49,271 bases of DNA from an uncultured Lachnospiraceae bacterium (GCA_905209075.1 CAJLRL010000016.1:1-49271); one strand, 5' to 3'; positions 7,995 through 17,071 are shown, counted from the stretch's first letter. Numbers and translations are program-made. The notes: generated by a model from the sequence alone, not told the origin.

Positions 7995-8536
7995 TATTCA
8001 ACCTCCTCTTCTTTTTCATACTGTGCTGCCATAGACCAGTCAGCATCAGGTGCGGCAACCGGATTTCCGTCTTCATCATATGTAACAGGAGTACATTCCT
8101 GAACTACAACTACATTAAAGCTGGCCTGAACTTTTTCTCCTACTGTGATCGATGCGATGATCGGTTCTGTCATTTCACCAACAGGTACGACTTTGCTATA
8201 ATAATAGTATCCATCATCTCCTGTGGTCCAGTCAGATCCCTCAGCTGCTATTTCAAACTGGCTTCCTGCAATGACTTTTGCACGTACAAAACAGTCAACA
8301 TCTCCTGTATTTTCTATTTGTATGGTTTTCTGCCAGTTTTTGAATTTTTCGCGGACAGTTGTTGTAGGGCCTACAGTGATAGGTACCCCTCCTCTTGCTG
8401 TCGCATATGTTGTGAAGTATGCAAGCGTCTGTTTTACAGATATGCCTGCTAACAATACAACTGCAGCAAGTGCAAATCCTGTAACAGCCCGACGCTGTTT
8501 ACTCATCTTATTAAATGACTTTAATAATCGTTTCAT
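7994..8536 (-). CDS. Small SipW-class signal-peptide protein
   Basis: This protein has 180 residues. ATG at 8534-8536 overlaps the preceding stop as ATGA, and this start is preferred to an in-frame ATG seven codons earlier. The leader (SVKQTLAYFTTYATA after a hydrophobic core) is a clear SipW-class signal peptide. The mature part is a single beta-sandwich-like domain with the pattern KTIQIENTGDVDCFVRAKV, seen in camelysin/TasA-type proteins and in small secreted partners of them. It ends in an acidic EKEEEVE tail with no anchor. It is the first of two adjacent SipW-class proteins and may be the accessory (TapA-like) partner. That pairing is an inference. Confidence 0.65.
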   Translation of the reverse strand: MKRLLKSFNKMSKQRRAVTGFALAAVVLLAGISVKQTLAYFTTYATARGGVPITVGPTTTVREKFKNWQKTIQIENTGDVDCFVRAKVIAGSQFEIAAEGSDWTTGDDGYYYYSKVVPVGEMTEPIIASITVGEKVQASFNVVVVQECTPVTYDEDGNPVAAPDADWSMAAQYEKEEEVE

Positions 8537-9489
8537 TCCACTTCCACCCATTTCCATCCAGTTCCATCATATTCAAAATGGTTGACAACTCCGGTTCCAT
8601 ATATCAATCTGTTACTATAATCGTTTGTGAAATTTACATCAGCTTTTTCACCTGCGATAATTTTTGTCTTTACTGTATCAGAAGAAGTAACTTCATAGCT
8701 TCCACCTGCGTACACCTCTGTTACAGTCACATCTGCTCCCGCAGGAATTCCTTTTATTACAACACTATTTATACCACCGGAAGTAAACTCAATTGACGCA
8801 GCATCCGAAAAAACAACCTCTCCAGTGCTGTCAACTGCTTCTACGTCAAAAACAAATATAGGATTTCCAAGCTTTGTATTATAGCTTGCTAAAGTCTTAT
8901 GTATCTCCAGATCACCCGTCAGTTCATGCTGTGAAGGTTTTAGATCAACCTCAATATTATCGTACACCCATGCATCTGATCCGCTTCCGCTGGATATAAA
9001 CTCATTATTAGGTGCACTTACAAGATATGGTGTAAAATCATATCCGTATGTCTTTGATGAAACAGTGTCCACATAGACCAGATAAAGTCCGGTTTCCAAT
9101 TCTTTGGATGTTCCTGTTCCGTTTTGTATTTCTACAGAGTCGCTTGCAGTTATTTCATCTTTTTGCACTATTTCAACGGCAGACGCAGCCATATCTGCCC
9201 ATGCCTCAGCAGTTGTTTTATCACTTAAGCCGGATAGTCCTTCATCAAGCTTATTAAAATCATCTATTGCCTTAAAGCTTCCGGATTTATCTATAGATGC
9301 CACCTTGTATAGTTTTGCCTCAAAACCGGTACTTTTTAAATCATCCCATGAGTCTGGTACATCAATAGTAATAGAACATTTCTTGTCGACATCAATATCA
9401 TTTTGTGCAAATATGTTATCACACGGCTTGGATAATAGCATAAACGCAGCCATAAGAACACATATTCCCCTTTTAAGTTTTAAATGCAT
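8533..9489 (-). CDS. Pilin-like protein without a cell-wall anchor
   Basis: This protein has 318 residues from the ATG at 9487-9489, seven bases from AGGAGGG; an ATG two codons earlier abuts that site. A signal peptide (ICVLMAAFMLLS) is followed by an N-terminal domain rich in Asp and Lys. A pilin isopeptide-type domain follows (ELTGDLEIHKTLASYNTKLG through VTVTEVYAGGSYEV to ADVNFTNDYSN). The TVTEVYAGG segment resembles the glutamate-bearing strand of self-crosslinked pilin domains. There is no LPXTG motif or C-terminal helix; the protein stops at WKWVEVE. It follows the sortase gene by 17 bases and overlaps the next gene. It may be a tip or accessory subunit. Confidence 0.7.
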   Translation of the reverse strand: MHLKLKRGICVLMAAFMLLSKPCDNIFAQNDIDVDKKCSITIDVPDSWDDLKSTGFEAKLYKVASIDKSGSFKAIDDFNKLDEGLSGLSDKTTAEAWADMAASAVEIVQKDEITASDSVEIQNGTGTSKELETGLYLVYVDTVSSKTYGYDFTPYLVSAPNNEFISSGSGSDAWVYDNIEVDLKPSQHELTGDLEIHKTLASYNTKLGNPIFVFDVEAVDSTGEVVFSDAASIEFTSGGINSVVIKGIPAGADVTVTEVYAGGSYEVTSSDTVKTKIIAGEKADVNFTNDYSNRLIYGTGVVNHFEYDGTGWKWVEVE

Positions 9490-9506
9490 TTCCATCCCTC
9501 CTGACT

Positions 9507-10331
9507 TTACCTGAATCTATATAAAATAGTTTTATCAATGACCTTACATATAATAATATATAATACCAAAAACACAACTCCAAGTACCATGGCTTCGTGC
9601 AAAGGTTTTATCTGTTTTGCATCTTCTACTACCAGCCCATCAACATCATTATTGGGTATCCTATGTCCACGGATAAGCAATCTGTGTGTATTTATACCAT
9701 ACGGTGTACATGTAGTTAAAGTACAGTAATCCTTATCTGATTCGATCTTTAGATCATTCAGATCATCAGGAAGAACTATTCTGATCTGGTCTACCTGATA
9801 AGTCAGAGTTTCTCCGAGAACATATATCATAAATACATCCCCCTCAGCCATCTGATCAATATCTGTAAAAAGCTTTGAAGATGTAAGTCCTCTGTGTCCG
9901 GATACAGCACAGTGTGTTCCATAGCCGCCAACCGGAAGTGATGTTCCCTCTATATGACCGATTCCAATCTGAAGTATTTCTTTGTCCGTTCCATGATAAA
10001 TAGGAATTGTAATATTTAATGACGGAATTTCTATATAAGCCATTATCCCATTGCCGGACACATCCAGAAGACTCTCATATTCTTCTCTTTGTTCATCAGT
10101 CATATGATACCGGTCATCATTTGATAACAGCTTTTCATTATATTCCTGTGCAGCCTCCAGCATCTTTTGTCTTTTTTCATCATCCAGGTTATCTACTGCC
10201 TGAACATATCCTGCGATCGCTTTTGACTGATGATATGAATTCCAATAATCGCTGATCGTCGGATATAGCAGTAAGGACAATCCTGCGAGCAGAACAATAC
10301 CCAAAATGATCGTAGATAAATGTTTCCTCAT
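9507..10331 (-). CDS. srtC: Class C (pilus-polymerising) sortase
   Basis: This 274-residue transpeptidase has a membrane helix at both ends (about 8-24 and near the C-terminus), the class C layout. The catalytic residues are visible: His146 in VSGHRGL, Cys208 in TLTTCTPYGIN and Arg217 in HRLLIRGHR. It would link the LPSTG backbone pilin and the LPETG adhesin through pilin lysines outside the membrane. The typical DPW/DPF lid motif of class C enzymes is not seen, which is unusual. ATG at 10329-10331 follows AAGGAG; nine upstream codons have no ribosome binding site. It lies between the backbone pilin and minor pilin genes, after a hairpin. Confidence 0.9.
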   Translation of the reverse strand: MRKHLSTIILGIVLLAGLSLLLYPTISDYWNSYHQSKAIAGYVQAVDNLDDEKRQKMLEAAQEYNEKLLSNDDRYHMTDEQREEYESLLDVSGNGIMAYIEIPSLNITIPIYHGTDKEILQIGIGHIEGTSLPVGGYGTHCAVSGHRGLTSSKLFTDIDQMAEGDVFMIYVLGETLTYQVDQIRIVLPDDLNDLKIESDKDYCTLTTCTPYGINTHRLLIRGHRIPNNDVDGLVVEDAKQIKPLHEAMVLGVVFLVLYIIICKVIDKTILYRFR

Positions 10332-10353
10332 AGTGCTCTCCTTACTGTTATAT

Positions 10354-10389
10354 TGCATCTGCCCCCCTCATTATGGGGGAGCTGATGCA
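10354..10389 (-). promoter_or_regulatory. Intercistronic hairpin between backbone pilin and sortase
   Basis: TGCATC (10354-10359) pairs with GATGCA (10384-10389), and a GC-rich inner stem of seven pairs with one G-U continues it after an A-A mismatch. The loop is about eight bases. No U-tract follows on the minus strand, so this is not a complete terminator. It is likely to slow polymerase or protect the upstream mRNA. That would give more backbone pilin than sortase from one operon. Confidence 0.6.
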
Positions 10390-10425
10390 TTATTGATCTT
10401 TAAATAAAATGTTACTGATTTTATA

Positions 10426-11937
10426 TTATCTTACACGTTTTTTTGTCACAAGAAGAATTCCTGCACCAACAAGTAATACGCCACCTACAACGTAGATTGC
10501 TACACGGCCTGCACCACCAGTTGAAGGAAGTACAGAACCTTTCTGGTTAACAATACCTGCTGTAAGACTTCCCTCATCAACACTCTTTGTAAACTTGATC
10601 TCACCTGTTACCTTGTTACCATTTAAATCTGTAAGAGGTGAATTTCCATTTGCAAGAGCTTCGTCAATGATAACATCATGATCTGCTGTTACAGTAAATG
10701 TTATATCATCAATTGTGTTGTATCCGTCAGGAGTCTTTGACTCATGAAGTCTGTACTGTCCATCATCAAGACCTTCGAATGAGAACTGTGTTGTATCATC
10801 ATCGCCAATTTCTTTGTAACCGATCTTTGTTTCATCACCATTTTCGAGTTTTTTATAGAGCTCAAAAGCTGCACCCGTAAGTGGTTTATTCTCAGCATCA
10901 GTTTTGTTAATGATAACTTTGTATGTAAATACGATTACAGTATCCTTTGGAGTTGTACCATGATCTCCGTCTCCCTCAGAGTTAGGGTTGTTAGAGAATT
11001 CAAGTGTAACCTCATTTTTATTTCCTGCAGAACCAATGACTGCTTTATCATTAAGTGTAGCTGTGTACTCGATTGTTACAATGCTGCTGTTTGTAGCACC
11101 GTATTTTTTAATGTCTGCACATTCAAATGAAAGTGAATTTGAAGATGCGTCATAGTTTGCAGTAAATGCATTTTTGTCAATTGCAACTCCGTCAACACTT
11201 ACAGTATAATCCTCGTTATATGTAAGTCCATCTGAAAGTGTATCATGGAAATTAAGGTAATATGTGTCATATGCAGATACATTTTCTGCTAATGTAGCCT
11301 GAAGTCTGAATGGTACTGAATCTCCGATATCATAATCGGCTGAATCCTGCCAGTCTGTATAATTTCCGGCTTTATCTGTTGTATCGTTGATATCTTTAAC
11401 CTTTTTCTCTACTGTTGTTGTTCCTGATTTTGGTTTTACAGTCTGATCTTTTACAAGTTTAAGAATAAACTCTGTATAAGATTTGTCTGAACCACTAAGT
11501 GAATCATCTTTATCTTTGATAAGATAATATCCGGCTTTAAGTCCTGTAAGCTGATAGCTTACATCTGTTGAATCAGCAGGTACAGAAACAGTCTGACTTG
11601 CCTTCTCAAGATATCCGTTAAGTTTCTCTGCTTCTGCAGTAGCCTTATCGCTGTTGCTTTCGATTTTAGCAAGTGCCTCGGCATAATCCTTTGCACTACC
11701 TAATGTATCCTGTCCAGCTTTTGAGATTCCCTCGCCCCATTTGATGTTTGAAAGTGTTGTCTCATCCTCTGAAAGATCACCAGTAAATATCTGGTAAGCC
11801 TCGTAAGTGTGACCAGGTATAGCACTATCGATTGTAATGCTATAAGTTTTTGCTTCGTCTGCAAATGCTGTAACTGACATTGCAAATGTCAGAACAAGCG
11901 CAAGCATAAAAGCAATGCTTCGTTTGATTGTTTTCAT
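10426..11937 (-). CDS. LPXTG backbone pilin (SpaA/isopeptide type)
   Basis: This protein has 503 residues with a Sec signal peptide (LALVLTFAMSVTAFA). Ig-like pilin domains follow. TVKPKSGTTTVEKKVKD near residue 170 gives a candidate linking lysine in a position typical of the pilin motif. The SpaA-type domain near residues 345-430 ends in YRLHESKTPDGYNTI, the E-box region with a Glu used for isopeptide bonds. The sorting signal is LPSTG at 470-474, followed by a helix and KKRVR. It is probably the major shaft subunit polymerised by the adjacent sortase. Strong spacing (15 bases after the adhesin gene) supports one operon. Codon use resembles the housekeeping genes. Confidence 0.92.
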   Translation of the reverse strand: MKTIKRSIAFMLALVLTFAMSVTAFADEAKTYSITIDSAIPGHTYEAYQIFTGDLSEDETTLSNIKWGEGISKAGQDTLGSAKDYAEALAKIESNSDKATAEAEKLNGYLEKASQTVSVPADSTDVSYQLTGLKAGYYLIKDKDDSLSGSDKSYTEFILKLVKDQTVKPKSGTTTVEKKVKDINDTTDKAGNYTDWQDSADYDIGDSVPFRLQATLAENVSAYDTYYLNFHDTLSDGLTYNEDYTVSVDGVAIDKNAFTANYDASSNSLSFECADIKKYGATNSSIVTIEYTATLNDKAVIGSAGNKNEVTLEFSNNPNSEGDGDHGTTPKDTVIVFTYKVIINKTDAENKPLTGAAFELYKKLENGDETKIGYKEIGDDDTTQFSFEGLDDGQYRLHESKTPDGYNTIDDITFTVTADHDVIIDEALANGNSPLTDLNGNKVTGEIKFTKSVDEGSLTAGIVNQKGSVLPSTGGAGRVAIYVVGGVLLVGAGILLVTKKRVR

Positions 11938-11952
11938 AATAATCTCTCCTTT

Positions 11953-14900
11953 TTAAATATTTTGTTTGTTGTGTTTATAGAAAAGTGATATTCCTGCCAC
12001 GAGTACCAGCACGAATCCACTTAACATGTAAATCCATCTGTTGCCGCTTCCGCCGGTTTCCGGAAGAGCATAAGCATTTTCTTTGTTTGTTATCTCAACA
12101 GTACCTGATTCTATGGCATTCTTTGATGTGTTTCCACTGTTTATATCACCATATGCCGTACCATTTTGATCAGTGTATATATATGAGGTAGTGTAGCCTG
12201 AAAGATCATTCTTATTATCTACACCAACTTCCTCCACATAATACTTATAATTATAATCCTTTGTGAGCTTTCCATTTTCATCAACAGGATTCTTTGGAAG
12301 ATTGGTAAATGAATAGCTCCAGTTTCCACCACTGTCAGGTGTTATTTCTACATCATCACCATATACTTTATCCTGGCCATTCTCGTCAATCTGATGAAGT
12401 CTGATGTAAATACTTCCTTCTTTTCTGACTTTACTATGTCCATCTGAATTCTGCCATACTTTGTTGACAGTTATGGATGTTGTAGGAACAGCTTCATCTT
12501 CTACATATTCAGTACTATAACTGTTTGCCAGACTGACTCCTGCCAGTTCACCTGGCGCAGACACAGGATATTTAGATGTATCCGGTGACGCAAAGTAGAA
12601 CATATATACAGGCGGTTTATCAGGCAGTACATATCCATCCGGTGCTTTTGTCTCTACAACATAATACTGCGTATTGTAAGACATAGTCTTTGCATCATAT
12701 GATATCTCGATCTTTCCCGAACCATCTGTGACATATTTGCCAGCATGAACATATCCATCTGCTGTCTTCTTTGGATCAGTGCTGTCAGGATCATATTTGT
12801 ATAATTCAAATTCTGCTCCAGGCAATACTTTGCTAAAATCTCCTGCTTTTGTCTTAAACAATACATATGTATTATTTTTATAGGCAAAGAATGATGATTC
12901 CGCTTTAGTGTATTTTATTTCAGTTTTTGTTTCTGTATTACTCTTATCAATGCCATCAAGCGAAACAGTATTTGAAACATTAAATCTTGGCTTTCCATCT
13001 CCCCAGGCATTTAAGATATCAGCTTTCACTGTGTATGTGTATGTGAGCATAATAGCCTTGCCATCAGGAATAACAGCATTTATCGTTTTAACTGACGATT
13101 GCCAATCATTAGCTGTCTCATCCGAAGAATATGTCCAGGTGCATCCTGAAACATTATCCCCTGCTTTATAAGTTCCATCAGATTGTTTGATTGCTTCTCT
13201 GAACTTAACTGTACCCGGAAGAATATCTATCTGCCATCTGGCATCTGTATCATTATAGGATCTTTTCGAATAGGTCAGTATATCTTTCAGATTAAGTGTC
13301 TTTCCTTCACCTAAATATGTTTGTGCTGAAGGATTTATTATAACCGTATAGTTGAGTTTGTGCTGGTCATCATCCCAGCTACCATTTTTCGTGATAACCT
13401 TTTCACCCTGATCAGGTTTTTCGGAATCCTGATTTTTAGGCTTTGTAATGATCTGTGTCTGGCTTGCCTCACCGATATCATCGTTCTTATCGGATTTCGC
13501 TTTTGCAGTATTCTTGTAGGTTAAAGCTTCTCCGTCCGCAAGACTTTCTGCACTGTCAGCATTGCACTTGTAGATAAGATAAATCGTAGAGCCTTCATGC
13601 CAGCCTGGAATATCTTTCCCATTTGGTTTTTCTATAACTGTAGTAATGACCTCATGGTCACCATCCGTTGTTTTTTCAGATGATGTCCTGACCCCTGCAG
13701 TGCAGTATAAACTTCCGCTCGAATTATCTACATCATATGTTTTTCCATCTAACGAAGGATAATCATATCTGCTATTCTCATTATTATACTGCAATTCAAG
13801 CTGCACATTTTTGACTGATACCCCCTGAGGCATTGTATCTGTTACCGTATATTTGGTGGAATTTTTATCCATCAATATACTTACTATCCAGATCAGAGTT
13901 CCATCATAATTTTTATCCGTAGTCTTGATCGTGGTATCGGATGTCACTCCTTTACCATTTGTTTTTGTAATTTTTGACTTAACATCTTTCTTTGACTTGA
14001 ATTCTGCATTAGCATCTACATCACAGAATTTAGATGTATTTTTATAAGTCATCTCACCACCGGCAGAATAATCGGCATATGATTCATAATCAAATGTAAC
14101 TTTCATTCCCTCTTTACCGACATTTTCCGGCGCATAGGCATCCTTAAATTCAAATGAGAATCTGCGGAATTTCATATCTGTATCAGATGAAAGCTTATTC
14201 CAGTCATAATCTGTATCACCACTTTTAACCTTTAATTTAGTTATATGGTCACCAAATAATTCTTTTGCATGATCAAAAACTTTCTTGATCTGCGCATAAG
14301 TCATATAATGAGTTGTTGAATCCCCAACACTGCTTGTAAGCTCATCACTGAATGTTGCGCCTTTATCCACGCCTCCCTGTGGGATTGTGAATGACGTCTG
14401 CCATGTCAGCTTATATCTGCTCTCAGATGGCTCATCCACATCACCTTTAAGTTCCTTTGTTAATGGAACATCCCATTTTGATCCCGGAACAGTAATTGTT
14501 ACATCTTTATTTAATTCTACATCCTTTTTGAATACAGCCCGGTTATATACCCAGTAATCGTTATACTTCTGATAAGCTTTTGTCTCATATGTAATTACAT
14601 ATGTGCTGTCATTCTTTCCATTACCGATCTCATTAAATGTTATACCTGAAATTTTACCATCCGTACCATATTCAACCTTTATACCTTTGCATGAAGTATC
14701 CTGATCTGATGTGACCGCAAAATTTATGGCATCCTTTAACATTTCATCAGTAACCTTAGCACCAACTATATCATTGCGCTCTTTATTTACCGTTATCACC
14801 CATTTGATAACCTGATCTTCTTTATCATATTCACCCTGCTTATCCAGATCATTTCTGGTATAGCTTATGGTACTGCTTGCTCTGTCTACAACTCGCTCTA

Positions 14901-15993
14901 ACGTATCCTTGTTTATCGACTCAACTGTAACATTATTTACAGCCGATGTCGGCGCAGCATTATAGCAAAGTGATGTATCATAATAATATTTATATGTAAT
15001 CTGACAGCTTTCTCCTGCCTCAAGCTTTGGCAGTGTAGCACTTAATGTATAATTATGATTATTATCATCATTATTTTCATCAGCCACAACCGCAGCAGTA
15101 TATTCATTGCCCGCAGGCTGCCCATTTTTTGTTATCGTATAGGTAAACTTAGATGTATCTACAGACATCCTTCCTGCCTTTAACACATCATTCATAGATA
15201 TAACATCAGGTGTTCCCTTTTCAGATGATACATCTACTACATATTCAGCATATTTACCATTTTCATCAATATTTAATGTGTTACTTGTTGTATTTGATTT
15301 TTTAACTGAAATATCGTAATGTAAACTATCTTTTTTATCCCAGTTGATATATTCTTTATCAATTTCAAGAACCGCATCTCCGCCGATCTTGATAACAACG
15401 GTTCCATCCTCTTTTGTCTCACCATATCCGCTGGCATTAAAGCCTACTCCGGCTGATACTGTAGATGTTGAACTGTCGAGATATCCATCATTAAATTTAA
15501 TGAGTACCGCAAAAGTCCCATCATCATTTTTAACAAACCTGTAAACGCATGTATCAGTACCATATTCATCTGTATACTGACGCCACTTGTCACAAAGACT
15601 ATCAGGAATTGTAATATCTTCGCCATAAGCCATATAATAATTATTATTTATATTTCCATTAGCATCTTTACATTCATCTTTGCTGATTGAAAAAGTCATT
15701 TGAACCGAAAACTCAAATGTCCTATTATCAATATTCCATTCAACAGGTATTTCTCCGTCAACAATTGTCTCTGGCGGACTGCTCAATTTAGCTAAATTTT
15801 TATATGCCAGAGTTTCTCCGTCAACTGTAAAATCAGCCTGATCCTGATCCATAGCTGATGCAGGTTGTATAAGTCTATATATTGTTGCACTAAGAACCAG
15901 CACTGCCATTGAGACTATAAACACAGCCAGTCTTTTACGTCTTTTTACTCTTTTAAGCCGCTCTGTTCCAAGACGTTCCATATCCTTATCCAT
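11953..15993 (-). CDS. Giant LPETG pilus tip adhesin
   Basis: This protein has 1346 residues from the ATG at 15991-15993, which has AAAGGAGG seven bases upstream; an upstream in-frame ATG lacks this. A basic N-terminus (ERLKRVKRRKR) and a signal helix precede PASAM. The ectodomain is a chain of adhesin-like beta domains with similar spacing. It includes two stretches starting LTWQTSFTIPQGG and LIWIVSILMDKN that look like repeats of one fold. A SpaA domain with VVETKAPDGY and a Cna-B domain (ITVNKVWQNSDG to YKYYVEEVGV) follow. The sorting signal is LPETG at 1310-1314. Size, domain order and first place among the pilin genes point to the tip adhesin. The ligand is unknown. Confidence 0.9.
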   Translation of the reverse strand: MDKDMERLGTERLKRVKRRKRLAVFIVSMAVLVLSATIYRLIQPASAMDQDQADFTVDGETLAYKNLAKLSSPPETIVDGEIPVEWNIDNRTFEFSVQMTFSISKDECKDANGNINNNYYMAYGEDITIPDSLCDKWRQYTDEYGTDTCVYRFVKNDDGTFAVLIKFNDGYLDSSTSTVSAGVGFNASGYGETKEDGTVVIKIGGDAVLEIDKEYINWDKKDSLHYDISVKKSNTTSNTLNIDENGKYAEYVVDVSSEKGTPDVISMNDVLKAGRMSVDTSKFTYTITKNGQPAGNEYTAAVVADENNDDNNHNYTLSATLPKLEAGESCQITYKYYYDTSLCYNAAPTSAVNNVTVESINKDTLERVVDRASSTISYTRNDLDKQGEYDKEDQVIKWVITVNKERNDIVGAKVTDEMLKDAINFAVTSDQDTSCKGIKVEYGTDGKISGITFNEIGNGKNDSTYVITYETKAYQKYNDYWVYNRAVFKKDVELNKDVTITVPGSKWDVPLTKELKGDVDEPSESRYKLTWQTSFTIPQGGVDKGATFSDELTSSVGDSTTHYMTYAQIKKVFDHAKELFGDHITKLKVKSGDTDYDWNKLSSDTDMKFRRFSFEFKDAYAPENVGKEGMKVTFDYESYADYSAGGEMTYKNTSKFCDVDANAEFKSKKDVKSKITKTNGKGVTSDTTIKTTDKNYDGTLIWIVSILMDKNSTKYTVTDTMPQGVSVKNVQLELQYNNENSRYDYPSLDGKTYDVDNSSGSLYCTAGVRTSSEKTTDGDHEVITTVIEKPNGKDIPGWHEGSTIYLIYKCNADSAESLADGEALTYKNTAKAKSDKNDDIGEASQTQIITKPKNQDSEKPDQGEKVITKNGSWDDDQHKLNYTVIINPSAQTYLGEGKTLNLKDILTYSKRSYNDTDARWQIDILPGTVKFREAIKQSDGTYKAGDNVSGCTWTYSSDETANDWQSSVKTINAVIPDGKAIMLTYTYTVKADILNAWGDGKPRFNVSNTVSLDGIDKSNTETKTEIKYTKAESSFFAYKNNTYVLFKTKAGDFSKVLPGAEFELYKYDPDSTDPKKTADGYVHAGKYVTDGSGKIEISYDAKTMSYNTQYYVVETKAPDGYVLPDKPPVYMFYFASPDTSKYPVSAPGELAGVSLANSYSTEYVEDEAVPTTSITVNKVWQNSDGHSKVRKEGSIYIRLHQIDENGQDKVYGDDVEITPDSGGNWSYSFTNLPKNPVDENGKLTKDYNYKYYVEEVGVDNKNDLSGYTTSYIYTDQNGTAYGDINSGNTSKNAIESGTVEITNKENAYALPETGGSGNRWIYMLSGFVLVLVAGISLFYKHNKQNI

Positions 15994-16073
15994 TCTGCAT
16001 CCTCCTTTCCATATTTCCTTTATCAATAAACATTGTACCGCAAACCGGTAACATAAACTTCAATGTATGCAGA

Positions 16074-16817
16074 CTAATTTGTATTAACAGCTCCAATTTC
16101 GTCTGCCGGCCATATTTTAAATTCAACTTTTCCAACTACCTGCTCCTCTGAAATACACCCGATCGCTGTGTTTCTTGAATCAAGTGATACACTCCTGTTA
16201 TCTCCCATAACAAATATCTTTGATTCAGGAACCTGATACGGCAGCTCGATATTACAATCTCCGAAAGCCTTTTCTTTCAGATATGGTTCATCTATTGCTA
16301 TATCATTAACATATACTGTTCCATCCTCAGAAATATTAACCCAGTCGCCTGGCATTGCGATTACTCTTTTTACCAGAATTTTGTTATTATAATAAAAGGC
16401 AATTACTTCTCCGGTTTTAAAATTACTTCCTTTTGAAGCTACTAACACCTGCCCCTCCTTTAATGTAGGGGACATAGACGTTCCCGTAACCTGTAAAACA
16501 GGGAGCCATAAATTTGATACAAGTACTGCAAGTGCAGCTACTACCAATAGAGTTCCTACTGTGTTATATAATGTTGAAGCAAATTTATTATTATATTTGA
16601 CTCTTCTAAGCTCCTGTCTTAATTCTTTTATTCCAAGTTCTTCGCTGTATTTATTTGAATCATCAGACTCTACAACACTCCTTATCTGTTCATCTGATGA
16701 GTTTTTTTCCTTTTTATCATGTTTTTTATTTTCTTTTTTCTCTGCTTTTTTTTTCATACTTTTTATCTTAGCTTTCGCTAATGTGTGTATGAACTTTTTA
16801 TATAATTTATTTTTCAT
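16074..16817 (-). CDS. Signal peptidase I with extended cytoplasmic N-terminus
   Basis: This 247-residue type I signal peptidase has the Ser-Lys dyad: Ser114 in TGTSMSPTL and Lys150 in VKRVIAMPGD. MGDNRSVSLDSR completes the family boxes. It is therefore the bacterial Lys type, not the endoplasmic-reticulum-like type of Bacillus SipW, although two substrates in the operon have SipW-class leaders. An unusual Lys/Glu-rich cytoplasmic tail of about 80 residues precedes the single helix (LLVVAALAVLV). This tail contains a run of nine A at 16746-16754. Its start overlaps the previous stop by one base. It probably processes the pilins and TasA-like proteins of this operon; that is inferred from position. 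Confidence 0.9.
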   Translation of the reverse strand: MKNKLYKKFIHTLAKAKIKSMKKKAEKKENKKHDKKEKNSSDEQIRSVVESDDSNKYSEELGIKELRQELRRVKYNNKFASTLYNTVGTLLVVAALAVLVSNLWLPVLQVTGTSMSPTLKEGQVLVASKGSNFKTGEVIAFYYNNKILVKRVIAMPGDWVNISEDGTVYVNDIAIDEPYLKEKAFGDCNIELPYQVPESKIFVMGDNRSVSLDSRNTAIGCISEEQVVGKVEFKIWPADEIGAVNTN

Positions 16818-17071
16818 TATTCTCTATTTGCCAAATTATTAGATGCCAGTGAAATAACAGATGCAAATTTTTGGATCTGCTCTGTTGCACTATTGAGCTT
16901 TTGAATTGCAGCATTTATATCACCCGACTTTTCAACTTCACGTTCAAGCGTGGCAATATGCTTTTTGGTTTCATCGAGTTCTTTTCGAAGGTGTTCCACC
17001 TCTTTACTCCTATCCAGTAACATTTCCAGAAGTTCGCTTCTGCTTAATTTCTTTAATTCCTTAGCTTCCAT
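16817..17071 (-). CDS. Small coiled-coil protein, first gene of fibre operon
   Basis: This protein has 84 residues and starts at the ATG at 17069-17071, five bases after GGTGGAG. A longer in-frame start 25 codons upstream would cover the promoter and is rejected. An N-terminal KKLSRSELLEMLLDRSKEVE segment leads into a heptad-rich coiled coil (LRKELDETKKHIATLEREVE) and a second helical part (LNSATEQIQKFASVISLA). It has no signal peptide, so it is cytoplasmic. Proteins of this general look precede signal peptidase genes in some Firmicute surface operons, but I know of no assigned function. Its stop overlaps the peptidase start (TAATG), so the two are translated together. It might contact the peptidase's charged tail. 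Confidence 0.65.
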   Translation of the reverse strand: MEAKELKKLSRSELLEMLLDRSKEVEHLRKELDETKKHIATLEREVEKSGDINAAIQKLNSATEQIQKFASVISLASNNLANRE

